Assembly: GCA_045805605.1 (NCBI GenBank)
Contig: JBJMKX010000130.1
Location: 1-24,196 of the forward strand
Source of the DNA: DATBDE01 sp045805605
Lineage (GTDB): Bacteria; Actinomycetota; Thermoleophilia; Solirubrobacterales; Solirubrobacteraceae
Direction of reading: 5' to 3'
Length of the DNA stretch: 24,196 nucleotides
Shown: positions 8,114-16,074 of the stretch, piece by piece
How positions within the stretch are numbered: the stretch's first letter is position 1
Layout of the letters: each line of letters opens with the position of its first letter
Made by a program: the position numbers and the translations under genes
The notes under the pieces: model-generated
The model's input: the letters and a program-made list of their open reading frames with translations, nothing else
Told to the model about the DNA's origin: nothing
The model's database searches: none

Positions 8114-10705
8114 ATGGCTGACACTTCGTCAGCGGCCACTGCCGCGTCCGTCCCGAGCGTTCAGGATCGCTCGCGCGTTGAAGAGTTCACGCGCGAGCCG
8201 TTCCTGCACGACGGCGAGACCGTCGAAGACGCGCTCCCGCCGGGAACTCCCCGCCGCCGCGCCTTCGACGCCGCACTGGCCGAGCTCGAACGCGGCGAGG
8301 AGCGGCCCTCGCTCGAATGGCGGCGTCAGTACTCGCTGCTGCTCGGGCTCGAGCGCCTGCTCTTCGAGGATGAGCCGCACCTGGCCGACGGCACGCTGCT
8401 CTCGGCCCACCAGGTCGACGCCCTCGCCGGCACGCTGACCGCGCTGAGTGCCGACATCATGCGCAACGGCAACGGCAACGGGACCGGCAACGGCGCCGTG
8501 GGGCCGGACACCGGCGAGCTGGCCGCGGTCGGCATTCCGGGCGAGGAAGAGGACGAGGAGGACGAGCCCGAGGAGCCGGTCGACTGGAGGGAGAACGGCG
8601 TCGACGCCGACGTCGCCGACCAGCCCGAGGATCCCGGCGCCAACAAGCGCTTCTGGTTCGAGCACGCCACCGGCGCGGGCAAGACCGTCGCCGCGCTGGG
8701 ATTCGTCGAGGCGTCGCGGACCGGCGGCATCCTCATTCTCACCCACCGCCGCAACCTCGTCGACCAGTTCAACGGCGAGCTTCGCGACCGTGGCTACTCG
8801 AACCGCATCACGCCGGCGCTGCTCGGCTCCAAGGACCCCGCCAATGGACCGGTCACCGTGGAGACCTACCAGTGGTTCGTGCGCAACGCCGGCAAGGTCT
8901 CGGACGCCTACACGATCGTCATCTGCGACGAGGCCCACACGGCGCTGGGCGAGAAGACCTCGGCCTCCATCCGCAACTGGCTGGGGCCCGTCTTCATCGG
9001 CATGACGGCGACGGGCGCGCTCATCGCCCGCCACGTCACCGACCTCTTCCCGACCCAGACCTCGCGGTTCGACCTTGCCCAAGCGGCGCGGCGCGGCGTC
9101 ATCGCGCCGCTGCGCTGCGTGCGCATTCCGCCCGGCCCCGGGGTACGGACGATCGCCAAGGTGCCGCTGCGCCGAGGCGAGATCGACACCGAGTTCGACC
9201 AGGAGATGCTGGCCGAGCTGCTGGACCAGACGCCGTTCAACCTGGCCATCGCCGATCTCTACAAGACGCGCTTCAACGGCGTGCCCGGCGTCGTCTACGC
9301 CGCCGGCGTGCGCCACGCCTACAACGTCGCCAAGGCGTTCAAGGACGTCGGGCTCAAGGCCAAGGCGGTGTCGGGCGAGACGCCCAAGCGTGAGCTGGCG
9401 CGGGTGCTGGCCGACTACGAGCGTGGCAAGATCGACGTGCTGGTCAATGCCCAGCTGCTGGCGGAGGGCTGGAACTCTCCGCGCGCCACCGTCTGCATGC
9501 ACCTGGCGCCCACGGCGTCCAAGCGCATCTACCAGCAGCGGGTGGGCCGGGTGACGCGCAAGCACCCGGGCAAGGAGGCGGGAATCGTCATCGACTTCGT
9601 CCATCCCGCCACGCGTCACGACGACCCGGTCGTGACCCTGCACTCGCTGCTCGACCGCGACGTCTACCGCGGCGGCGCCATCGTCGTCGGCCCCGTGCGG
9701 CGCGGGCGCGGCCGGCGAGTGCGGGTCGAGCGCCGCGTGCTCCCGGTCACCGCCGATCCCGACCGGCGGATCGAGGTCTTTGAGCGCGAGCTGTGGCGCA
9801 TTGCCGTCGAGCACCTCGACTACGGCGAGCAGATCCAGTGGGCGGCGCTCGCCGGGGCGCGCGTCGCGCCGAGCGGCTGGCGGCGTGCGAAGGCCATGCT
9901 GCACTTCGACCGCAACGGCGACCTCAAGCGCACCTTCCTGCTGACCGCCGTCCAGCGCAACCGCAACTCACAGCTGCGGCTGCGGGCGCTGCAGGAGATC
10001 GCCGCCTCACGCGATGCCGAGGCGTTCGACACCGCCGCCGATGTCGTCGGCACGTGGTCGCGCGACGAGCGCCGCGAGGGCGTCAAGGTCCTCCTGCAGG
10101 CGCTGGCCGAGAAGCGCATCGGCCGCCGCGACCAGGCCAACGCGTGGATTTGGCGCATGGCCGAGTACACGCGCGAGGTGCACGAGGAGTACGCGGTCCA
10201 GCGGTGGCCGGAGACCAAGCGGCTGCTCGGCCTGCTCGTCAATTCGTCGGGCGGCGCGCACGCGCGCAATGCCCGCCGGCTCGTCCACGCCGCGCGCAAA
10301 CAGGACCGGCGGCTGGCGGCCGCGCTGCTGGCGGCCGCGATCGGGCACACGCCCGAGGCCGAGGAGGTGCTGCGCGGGGCGCGCACACGGATGGCGCGCA
10401 AGCCGAGCGCGCTGGCGCGCGAATTGCTGCGCAACTTCCCGAAGGGTCGCCGCGGCCGCCGGCGTCGGCGCAAGAGCAGCGGCGACCGGCCCGCCGAGGC
10501 GCAGCAGGCCGCGGCCACCAACGGTCGCGCCCCTCGCGCCACGGGCCAGGACGACGCGCCTGCGCCCGACGCGGCCGCGGAGATCGAACGCGCCGCCGCC
10601 GAGCTCAACGGCGCGCGCAAGGCCGAGGACGAGGTGGCGGAGCTGTTCGCCGAGCAGCAAGAGCTCGTCGAGGGCGACCTCGAGGGCTATTCGGTCGACG
10701 ACTAG
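8114..10705 (+). CDS. Large SF2 DEAD/DEAH-box helicase with low-complexity insert and unassigned C-terminal region (863 aa)
   Basis: ATP-dependent superfamily 2 helicase or translocase of the SSL2/type III restriction-like group. A Q-motif-like AHQVDAL is at 98-104. Walker A HATGAGKT is at 184-191, DEAH at 272-275, motif III GMTATG at 296-301, and motif VI QQRVGRVTR at 474-482. Between the Q-like motif and Walker A is an unusual insert of some 65 residues with an NGNGNGTGNG tract (118-127) and an acidic run (145-156). After the helicase core, residues about 560-775 are helix-rich without a domain I know. A very basic stretch (about 777-786) and an acidic, probably coiled tail follow. No nuclease, methylase or defence partner lies next to it. 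Nucleic-acid target is unknown. ATG at 8114 has only a weak Shine-Dalgarno. Confidence 0.9.
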   Translation: MADTSSAATAASVPSVQDRSRVEEFTREPFLHDGETVEDALPPGTPRRRAFDAALAELERGEERPSLEWRRQYSLLLGLERLLFEDEPHLADGTLLSAHQVDALAGTLTALSADIMRNGNGNGTGNGAVGPDTGELAAVGIPGEEEDEEDEPEEPVDWRENGVDADVADQPEDPGANKRFWFEHATGAGKTVAALGFVEASRTGGILILTHRRNLVDQFNGELRDRGYSNRITPALLGSKDPANGPVTVETYQWFVRNAGKVSDAYTIVICDEAHTALGEKTSASIRNWLGPVFIGMTATGALIARHVTDLFPTQTSRFDLAQAARRGVIAPLRCVRIPPGPGVRTIAKVPLRRGEIDTEFDQEMLAELLDQTPFNLAIADLYKTRFNGVPGVVYAAGVRHAYNVAKAFKDVGLKAKAVSGETPKRELARVLADYERGKIDVLVNAQLLAEGWNSPRATVCMHLAPTASKRIYQQRVGRVTRKHPGKEAGIVIDFVHPATRHDDPVVTLHSLLDRDVYRGGAIVVGPVRRGRGRRVRVERRVLPVTADPDRRIEVFERELWRIAVEHLDYGEQIQWAALAGARVAPSGWRRAKAMLHFDRNGDLKRTFLLTAVQRNRNSQLRLRALQEIAASRDAEAFDTAADVVGTWSRDERREGVKVLLQALAEKRIGRRDQANAWIWRMAEYTREVHEEYAVQRWPETKRLLGLLVNSSGGAHARNARRLVHAARKQDRRLAAALLAAAIGHTPEAEEVLRGARTRMARKPSALARELLRNFPKGRRGRRRRRKSSGDRPAEAQQAAATNGRAPRATGQDDAPAPDAAAEIERAAAELNGARKAEDEVAELFAEQQELVEGDLEGYSVDD

Positions 10706-10719
10706 CGCTCCCATTAGAC

Positions 10720-10739
10720 ACATACCCATATGGGTATGT
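10720..10739. promoter_or_regulatory. Perfect 20-bp palindrome, likely operator of the ArsR-type repressor
   Basis: ACATACCCATATGGGTATGT is a perfect palindrome with no spacer, located in the 46-base gap between the helicase stop and the arsR-type start. It is strikingly AT-rich against its surroundings. A TTAGAC -35-like hexamer (10714-10719) precedes it. A TATGCT -10-like hexamer (10739-10744) begins at its last base; the 19-base spacing is long, and would place the transcript start at about the ATG (10752), that is, leaderless. A repressor bound here would cover the promoter, as expected for autoregulation. Confidence 0.75.
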
Positions 10740-10751
10740 ATGCTCTCGGGC

Positions 10752-11111
10752 ATGGCCCGAGCAGCGACGACGACCGACGCGTTCAACGCGGTGGCGGAGC
10801 CCCGCCGCCGTGAGATCCTCGACGTGCTCGCCGGCGGGGAGCGCCCCGTCAACGACCTCGTCGAGGCGCTCGGGCTGGGCCAGCCGCAGGTGTCCAAGCA
10901 CCTGCGCGTGCTCCGCGAGGTGGGGGCGGTCCACGTCCGCGACGTGGGACGGCGCCGGCTCTACCGGATCGACGGCCGGGCGCTCAAGCCCATCCACGAC
11001 TGGGTGAGCGGGTTCGAGCGGCTGTGGGCGGAGCGGTTCGACGAGCTGGACGACGTCCTCGAAGACCTCAAGAAGGAGGAAGGCCATGCTGGTGACGCTC
11101 CCCACCGATGA
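10752..11111 (+). CDS. ArsR/SmtB-family winged-helix transcriptional repressor
   Basis: DNA-binding repressor of 119 residues. The N-terminal helix FNAVAEPRRREILDVLAGG (11-29) and the winged helix-turn-helix DLVEALGLGQPQVSKHLRVL (35-54), then REVGAVHVRDVGRRRLYRID, match the ArsR subgroup paired with SRPBCC proteins (SdpR/YdfF-like). No cysteine metal-binding box (ELCVCDL type) is present, so it is unlikely to be a metal sensor. It probably controls its own operon through the palindrome at 10720-10739. The ATG at 10752 opens at the family N-terminus. The 3' end overlaps the SRPBCC gene by 26 bases, and carries that gene's Shine-Dalgarno. Confidence 0.92.
   Translation: MARAATTTDAFNAVAEPRRREILDVLAGGERPVNDLVEALGLGQPQVSKHLRVLREVGAVHVRDVGRRRLYRIDGRALKPIHDWVSGFERLWAERFDELDDVLEDLKKEEGHAGDAPHR
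11073..11080 (+). promoter_or_regulatory. Strong Shine-Dalgarno for the SRPBCC gene
   Basis: AAGGAGGA lies inside the 3' end of the arsR-type gene, 5 bases before the ATG at 11086. It is the clearest ribosome binding site in the window and fixes that start. Many neighbouring genes lack any such site. Confidence 0.85.
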
Positions 11112-11550
11112 GGAGATCCTCATCACGCGCGAGTTCGACGCGCCCCCGAGCCTCGTCTACCGGGCGTGGACGGAGCCCGAGCTCGTGCGGCGGTGGTGGT
11201 CCCCGCGCGGCGAGATGACCGTGTGCGACATCGACCTACGGGTCGGCGGCGCGTGGCGGTACGCGCTCGTGTTGAACGACGGCACCGAGGTCGCGTTCCA
11301 TGGCGAGTTCCGCGAGATCGTCCCCGACGAGCGGCTGGTCCACACCGAGATCTACGAGGGCGCGCCCGTCCAGGGTCAGCCGCCGATCAACATCGTCACC
11401 TTCGAGGAATCCGACCGGGGCACGCGAGTCGAGATCCTCGTGCAGTGCCACAGCAAGGAGGTGCGCGACATGATCGCCACCTCGGGGATGGAAGAGGGGA
11501 TGCAGGAGCAGATGGTGCAGCTCGACGAGCTGCTCGGCACCCTTCGGTAG
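11086..11550 (+). CDS. SRPBCC-domain protein, AHSA1 (activator of Hsp90 ATPase-like) family
   Basis: Soluble START/Bet v1-fold protein of 154 residues with a hydrophobic ligand pocket. The N-terminus ILITREFDAPPSLVYRAWTEPELVRRWWSP is the AHSA1 hallmark (EF-A-P...v-aW-p..l..WW.P). It continues with GGAWRYALVLNDGTEVAFHGEF and ends in the usual C-terminal helix (GMEEGMQEQMVQLDELLGTL). Genes of this family very often sit directly after an ArsR-type repressor, as here. The ligand and cellular role are generally unknown; the pair may sense a hydrophobic small molecule. The start is set by the Shine-Dalgarno at 11073-11080. Confidence 0.92.
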   Translation: MLVTLPTDEEILITREFDAPPSLVYRAWTEPELVRRWWSPRGEMTVCDIDLRVGGAWRYALVLNDGTEVAFHGEFREIVPDERLVHTEIYEGAPVQGQPPINIVTFEESDRGTRVEILVQCHSKEVRDMIATSGMEEGMQEQMVQLDELLGTLR

Positions 11551-11561
11551 CTTCTCGGGCC

Positions 11562-12197
11562 GTGCCCTCGGCCTCCACGCTCGCCGTTTTCGCCCTCGCC
11601 TCGTTCCTCCTCATCGTCGTGCCGGGGCCGGCGGTGCTGTACGTGGTCACGCGCAGCATCGCCCAGGGCCGGCGCGCGGGGCTGGTGTCGATGCTGGGCG
11701 TTGAGGCGGGCGGCCTGGTGCACGTCGCGGCGGCGGCGATAGGCCTGTCAGCGATCATCGCCTCGTCGGCGACGGCGTTCACCGCCGTCAAGCTCGCGGG
11801 CGCCGCGTACCTGATCTACATCGGCGTGCGGCGCCTGGTCTCGCGCGAGGAGGCGCTGCCCGAGGCGACGGTCGCCGGGCGCTCCTCGAGGCGGCTGTTC
11901 GCGCAGGGCGTGGTCGTGAACGTGCTCAACCCGAAGACCGCCGTGTTCTTCCTCGCCTTCCTGCCCCAGTTCGTCGATCCGGCGCGCGGGACGGTGACGC
12001 TGCAGTTCCTCGTGCTCGGCCTGAGCTTCGTCGCGGTGGCGATGATCAGCGACGGCGCCTACGCACTCGCCGCCGGTACCGCGGGCGACCGGTTGCGTGG
12101 CAGCGAGCGGGTGCGCCGCTGGCTCGGGCGCTTCTCGGGCGCGGTGTTCGTGGGTCTCGGCGTCACCGCGGCGCTGACCGGGAGGCCCACCGACTAG
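11562..12197 (+). CDS. LysE/RhtB-family amino-acid or metabolite exporter
   Basis: Inner-membrane exporter of 211 residues with about six hydrophobic helices. The family motif VVPGPAVLYVV is at 19-29, and NPKTAVFFLAFLPQFV at 123-138 is the other hallmark. Family members export lysine, threonine, homoserine lactone or similar compounds; specificity is not readable here. GTG at 11562-11564 is the start that gives the standard length. It lies 11 bases after the SRPBCC stop with no good Shine-Dalgarno. Its TAG overlaps the cupin GTG by one base (TAGTG), so it probably belongs to the arsR-type operon. Confidence 0.9.
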   Translation: MPSASTLAVFALASFLLIVVPGPAVLYVVTRSIAQGRRAGLVSMLGVEAGGLVHVAAAAIGLSAIIASSATAFTAVKLAGAAYLIYIGVRRLVSREEALPEATVAGRSSRRLFAQGVVVNVLNPKTAVFFLAFLPQFVDPARGTVTLQFLVLGLSFVAVAMISDGAYALAAGTAGDRLRGSERVRRWLGRFSGAVFVGLGVTAALTGRPTD

Positions 12198-12550
12198 TGG
12201 AGGTGTTCGCGCAGGACTCGGTGCCGATGAGCAACATCGCTCGGGAGCTGGTCGGGTCCGCGTACGGCGTGGGCGTATGTCTGCTGTTCGTCGACGCGCC
12301 GCCCGGGCGCGGGCCGTCGCTGCACAAGCATCCCTACGAGGAGATCTTCATCGTCACCGAGGGCGAGGCGAAGTTCTTCGGTGCGTCGGGCGAGCGGGTC
12401 GTGCGCGCCGGGGAGGTCGTGATCGTCCCCGCCGAGGAACCGCACGGGTTCACGAATACGGGCGACGGGCCCCTGAAGCAGATCGACATCCACGTCAGCC
12501 CGAGGTTCGAGACCGAGTGGTTGCGGGAGGGGCGACCGACTAGCGCTTGA
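12197..12550 (+). CDS. Single-domain cupin protein
   Basis: Small beta-barrel protein of 117 residues. Cupin motif 1 is seen as LHKHPYEEIFIVTEGEAKF (G-x5-H-x-H-x3,4-E-x6-G type, with two His and a Glu as metal ligands), and motif 2 as VIVPAEEPHGFTNTG with its His. All four expected metal ligands are present. Single cupins of this kind are isomerases, dioxygenases or binding proteins, so function is open. The GTG start overlaps the LysE stop by one base; GGGAGG (12180-12185) upstream may act as Shine-Dalgarno. The gene overlaps the convergent birA by 11 bases. Confidence 0.87.
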   Translation: MEVFAQDSVPMSNIARELVGSAYGVGVCLLFVDAPPGRGPSLHKHPYEEIFIVTEGEAKFFGASGERVVRAGEVVIVPAEEPHGFTNTGDGPLKQIDIHVSPRFETEWLREGRPTSA

Positions 12551-13217
12551 GGTGCACCTCGCCCGCGTCGAGGGCGACGGTGCCCGAGCTCGTGCCGACG
12601 AGGAGGCGGCCGGCGCCGTCGATCCCGACCGCCTTGCCGGCGCCTTCGGCCCACTCGATCCGCCGGCCCTCCAGAGCGTCGCGCGCTCGCCAGGCCGCGA
12701 TCACCGTGTCCTGGTCGGCCTCGAGCCAGCGCTCGAGTGCTTCCAGTAGCCGGTGAAGCGTTGGCTCGAGTTCGGTGGGCTCGCGGCCGAGCGTCCCCGC
12801 GCTGTCGCGGAGCTCTGGCGGAAAGTCGTCGGGCCGGATGGCGACGTTCAGGCCGATGCCGAGCACCGCCCAGCCCTCCTGCGGGCGCCCCTCGACGAGG
12901 ATGCCGGCGACCTTGTGGCCCTCGACGAGGACGTCGTTGGGCCACTTGATGCGGGCGTGGTCGCCAACCGTCTCGGCGGCCGCCACGCCGGCGGCGAGGG
13001 GAACGAGCGCCGGCTGCGCGACGCGCAGCACCAGCGAGAGCAGCAGGGCCCGGCCGGGCGGCGCCGTCCAGGTGCGGCCCTGGCGGCCGCGCCCGGCGGT
13101 CTGCTCGGCCGCGGTCACGAGCGCGCCGTGCGGCGCGCCGGCGGAGGCGAGCTCGCGCGCGCGTTCGTTCGTCGAATCGGTGCGCCTCAGGTGGAGCCGC
13201 GGGGTGCCGAGGGTCAC
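12540..13217 (-). CDS. birA: Biotin--[acetyl-CoA carboxylase] ligase, group I (no HTH)
   Basis: Cytosolic biotin protein ligase that makes biotinyl-5'-AMP and attaches biotin to the lysine of carboxylase carrier domains. At 225 residues it lacks the N-terminal winged helix of group II BirA, so it should not act as a repressor. The biotinyl-AMP loop is GRGRQGR at 42-48, preceded by TDSTN (13-17). The catalytic motif KWPNDV is at 91-96, followed by KVAGILVEG and the GIGLNV strand. A short C-terminal SH3-like domain follows. The GTG start overlaps the preceding gene's stop in a GTGA. It is the last gene of the cobA-hemD operon. Confidence 0.93.
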   Translation of the reverse strand: MTLGTPRLHLRRTDSTNERARELASAGAPHGALVTAAEQTAGRGRQGRTWTAPPGRALLLSLVLRVAQPALVPLAAGVAAAETVGDHARIKWPNDVLVEGHKVAGILVEGRPQEGWAVLGIGLNVAIRPDDFPPELRDSAGTLGREPTELEPTLHRLLEALERWLEADQDTVIAAWRARDALEGRRIEWAEGAGKAVGIDGAGRLLVGTSSGTVALDAGEVHLKR

Positions 13218-14026
13218 GGCTCGGGTCGCAGCCGGAGCTCCGAGTCGGGGCGCAGCGCCAGCTCGCGGGCCGCATTGCCCCGGTTGACGGCGACGGCGAG
13301 CATGCGCCAGGCGTCCTCGTAGACGAGCAGCTCGCCCGGCGCGACGTCGGCGAACGTCACCGCGTACTGAGCGCGCCGCCGTCGGTCCGCTCCCGCCTCG
13401 ATCAGGACCGGCCAGCCGAGACGCAGGCCGGTGTCGGCCAGGTCGTCGTGGCCGACGTTCAGGGCGGCGTTGCCGAAGCGATCGACGCTGAGCACGTGGG
13501 CGATCAGCGCGCCGTCCTCATCCCGGCGCGGCCTGGGCAGCTCGATGCCGACCAGCTCGCCCGGGTCGATCGGCTCGCCGGCCTCGGCCAGCGCCCACCC
13601 GTTCGCGAGGTAGGCGGCCACGGGGGCGAAGATGTCGCGGCCGTGGAAGGTCTGGGAGACGGGCTCGAGCCGCCACGGCGAGCGGCCGACCTCGACCGCC
13701 TCGACGGCGCCGCCGAAGCGCGTCGCCGCCAGCGTGAGCAGCCCGTTGTCCGGCCCCACGAGCAGGCGGTCGTCCTCGGCCGTGCGGAGGGCGACGGCGC
13801 GGCGCTCCGCGCCGACTTCGGGATCGACGACGGCGAGGTGGACCCCCGGGGGCGTGTACGGCAGGGCATTGCGCAGTGACAGGGCGGCGGGACGCACCTG
13901 ATGGCGGGCGAGGCCATGCGAGAGATCGATGATTCGTGCATCCGGCGCCAACCGGGCGATCACCGCGTGGCAGACGCCCACGAAGTCGTCCTCGTAGCCA
14001 TAGTCGGAGAGGAAGGTGACGATCAT
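13214..14026 (-). CDS. S-adenosyl-L-methionine hydroxide adenosyltransferase (DUF62 family)
   Basis: Enzyme family that hydrolyses SAM to adenosine and methionine; relatives are the fluorinase and chlorinase. The product has 270 residues, the usual length. The N-terminal motif TFLSDYGYEDDFVG is at 4-17. The family's Asp-Arg-His set is visible as D68 (VVDPEVG), R75 (ERR) and H128 (FHGRDIF). GPDNGL (91-96) and VDRFGN are further signatures. A halogenase would have an altered active-site loop, which I cannot judge, so the hydrolase assignment is by default. ATG overlaps the cobA-hemD stop (ATGA), placing a SAM-degrading enzyme directly after a SAM-using methyltransferase. Confidence 0.92.
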   Translation of the reverse strand: MIVTFLSDYGYEDDFVGVCHAVIARLAPDARIIDLSHGLARHQVRPAALSLRNALPYTPPGVHLAVVDPEVGAERRAVALRTAEDDRLLVGPDNGLLTLAATRFGGAVEAVEVGRSPWRLEPVSQTFHGRDIFAPVAAYLANGWALAEAGEPIDPGELVGIELPRPRRDEDGALIAHVLSVDRFGNAALNVGHDDLADTGLRLGWPVLIEAGADRRRRAQYAVTFADVAPGELLVYEDAWRMLAVAVNRGNAARELALRPDSELRLRPEP

Positions 14027-15486
14027 GCGTCCTCCACGATGGCCGCGACGACGCCGTCGATGTCGTGGCGCTCGGCCTCCACGTGCGGGGTCAGGCCGCG
14101 TTCGCGCAGGGTCTGGGTGGTGACAGGGCCGATCGAGACGATCTTCGTATGGTCGCCGGGTGGTGCTCCGGCAGCTTCGAGGAAGCGGGTCACGGTCGAC
14201 GACGAGGTGAAGGTGATGTAGTCGGCGTGGAGGGCGGCATCGCGGGCCTTGTCGTCGAGGGTCTCGGCCACGGTTTCATACAGGGCCAGCACGTCGACCT
14301 CCGCGCCGCGCTCGCGCAGCGCGTCGGGGAGGACGTCGCGGGCCTCGGCGGCGCGGGCGATCAGGGCGCGAGTGACGGGCACGTCGCGGAGCGCCTCGAC
14401 GAGCGACTCCGCCACCGAGCGCTCGGGGACGATGTCGGGCTCGATGCCGTGGGCTCGCAGCGCCCGGGCGGTGCCAGGGCCGATCGCGGCGACCGTGCGG
14501 CCGTGCAGGGCGCGGGCGTCCTGGCCGCTGCGCTGGAGCCGGTCGAAGAGCAGCCGCACCCCGTTGGGCGAGGTCAGGCAGACGAGGTCGGTGCCGTCCA
14601 GGTCGGGCGCGCCGCCGGCCAGCGGAACGATGCGGATGGCGGGCGCCTCGACGACCTCGGCGCCGAGCGCGCGCAGGCGGGCGGCAAGCTCCGAGGCCTG
14701 GGCGCGAGCGCGCGTGACCGCGACGGTCTTGCCGGCGAGCGGGCGGTGCTCGAACCAGGCCAGGCGCTCGCGCAGCGCGGCCACCGGTCCGACGACGGTG
14801 ATGGAGGGTGGCTTCAGCGCCGCCCTCTTGGCTTCTTCCGCCACTGCCCCCAGCGTGCTCGTCATCGTCCGCTGTCTCGGCATGGTGCCGCGCTCGATGA
14901 CCGCTGCCGGCTCATCCGGATCGCGCCCGCCGGCGATGAGCGCCTCGGCGATCCGCGGCAGCGCCCGGACGCCCATGTAGAAGACGAGCGTGCCGGGGAA
15001 GCGCGCCACCGCGTCCCATTCGAGCGCGGACTCGGGCTTCTCGGGGTTCTCGTGGCCGGTGACGAAGGCGACGGCGCTTGCGGCGTCGCGATGCGTGACC
15101 GGAATGCCGGCGTAGGCGGGGGCGGCAACGCCGGCGGTCACGCCGGGCACGACCTCGAACGGGACGCCGGCAGCGTTGAGCGCCTCGGCCTCCTCGCCGC
15201 CGCGCCCGAAGACGAAGGGGTCGCCGCCTTTGAGCCGCACGACGGTCTGGCCGCGCTGGGCCCGCTCGATCAGCTCGTCGGTGATCGCGGCCTGGTCCAC
15301 CGAACCGCCGGGCTGCTTGCCCACGTACACCAGCTCAGCCTCGGTCGCCTCGAGCACGCCGTCGGGGACGAGCCGGTCGTAGAGGATCGCGTCGGCGCTC
15401 GCGATCAATTCGACCGCGCGAACCGTGAGCAGGGCGGGGTCACCCGGACCCGCCCCCACCAGGAACACCCGTCCGACGTCAGCCAT
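14023..15486 (-). CDS. cobA-hemD: Fused uroporphyrinogen-III C-methyltransferase / uroporphyrinogen-III synthase
   Basis: Bifunctional tetrapyrrole enzyme of 487 residues. The first half (about 1-240) is the SAM-dependent methyltransferase that makes precorrin-2 for sirohaem and cobalamin: VGAGPGDP at 10-17, GGDPFVFGRGGEE at 87-99, and PVTHRDAASAVAFVTGHE further on. The second half (about 248-487) is HemD, which cyclises hydroxymethylbilane to uroporphyrinogen III; it begins LAGKTVAVTRARAQASELA and includes the LTSPNGVRLL segment. Fusions of this kind are common in several bacterial groups. ATG at 15484-15486 is chosen because it opens just before the SAM-binding motif; it overlaps the upstream gene by 8 bases. 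hemC and hemA lie in the neighbouring minus-strand operon. Confidence 0.94.
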   Translation of the reverse strand: MADVGRVFLVGAGPGDPALLTVRAVELIASADAILYDRLVPDGVLEATEAELVYVGKQPGGSVDQAAITDELIERAQRGQTVVRLKGGDPFVFGRGGEEAEALNAAGVPFEVVPGVTAGVAAPAYAGIPVTHRDAASAVAFVTGHENPEKPESALEWDAVARFPGTLVFYMGVRALPRIAEALIAGGRDPDEPAAVIERGTMPRQRTMTSTLGAVAEEAKRAALKPPSITVVGPVAALRERLAWFEHRPLAGKTVAVTRARAQASELAARLRALGAEVVEAPAIRIVPLAGGAPDLDGTDLVCLTSPNGVRLLFDRLQRSGQDARALHGRTVAAIGPGTARALRAHGIEPDIVPERSVAESLVEALRDVPVTRALIARAAEARDVLPDALRERGAEVDVLALYETVAETLDDKARDAALHADYITFTSSSTVTRFLEAAGAPPGDHTKIVSIGPVTTQTLRERGLTPHVEAERHDIDGVVAAIVEDA

Positions 15487-16018
15487 CCGTGGCTCCGCCC
15501 ACCTCACTCGGCGCGCCGATCGCACCGTCCGCCGCCTCCCCGATCAGCCGCTCGACCACGACCGTGTCCTTCCACTCCCCCTCAAGCCGCCCATGCCGGC
15601 GGTGAACGCCTACCTCGCGGAAGCCGCACGCCCGGGCGAGCGCGAGGCTGGCCGCGTTCTCGGGGAAGATCCGGCTCAGGAGCTTGTGGTAGCCGCGCCG
15701 CTCGGCCTCGGCCGCGAGCGCCTCGAGCAGGGCGCGGCCGACACCCCGCCCCCGCGCCCCACGCGCGACGTAGACGGCGTACTCGCCGACGCCGTCGTAC
15801 ACGCACCGGTCGCTGTACTCGCCGGCCCGCGCCCAGCCGAGCACCTCGCCGTCCTCCTCGGCGACGACGAGCGGCGGCGCGCCGTCGCCGGTCCAGCCGA
15901 GCACGTCCTCGGGGCAACGGGGGTCGGTCTCGAAGGTGGCGATGCGGTCCTCGATGCCCTCGTTGTAGATGGCCGCGATGGCAGCGGCATCCGCGGGGTT
16001 CCCACGGCGCACGATCAC
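15479..16018 (-). CDS. GNAT acetyltransferase, arsinothricin/phosphinothricin-resistance type (ArsN1-like)
   Basis: Acetyl-CoA-dependent acetyltransferase of 179 residues. The N-terminus VRRGNPADAAAIAAIYNEGI followed by EDRIATFET (23-31) is typical of the ArsN1/Pat branch, whose characterised members acetylate the amino group of arsinothricin or phosphinothricin. The acetyl-CoA loop is RGARGRGVGRALL at 86-98, and FPENAASLALARACGFREVG is the usual C-terminal signature. Many relatives have unknown acceptors, so antibiotic resistance is only a possibility. GTG at 16016-16018 is the natural N-terminus. It opens the operon that continues into cobA-hemD and is divergent from the GyrI-like gene across the long inverted repeat. 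Confidence 0.85.
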   Translation of the reverse strand: MIVRRGNPADAAAIAAIYNEGIEDRIATFETDPRCPEDVLGWTGDGAPPLVVAEEDGEVLGWARAGEYSDRCVYDGVGEYAVYVARGARGRGVGRALLEALAAEAERRGYHKLLSRIFPENAASLALARACGFREVGVHRRHGRLEGEWKDTVVVERLIGEAADGAIGAPSEVGGATDG

Positions 16019-16074
16019 GCCCGAACGGTACCCGGGCTGTGGCGACGAACGAAGGCGTGACCGACCGCGCGGTC

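Noticed and set aside
8129..9904. 591-codon open frame on the minus strand inside the helicase gene
   Set aside because: It is a shadow of the helicase frame, which has all SF2 motifs. The antisense translation is repetitive in Val, Gly, Asp and Arg and shows no domain.
8114..12550. Idea that the helicase and following genes form a phage-defence island
   Set aside because: No nuclease, methylase, protease or known defence domain is adjacent; the following genes form an ordinary arsR-SRPBCC-LysE-cupin operon with its own promoter, and codon use does not differ.
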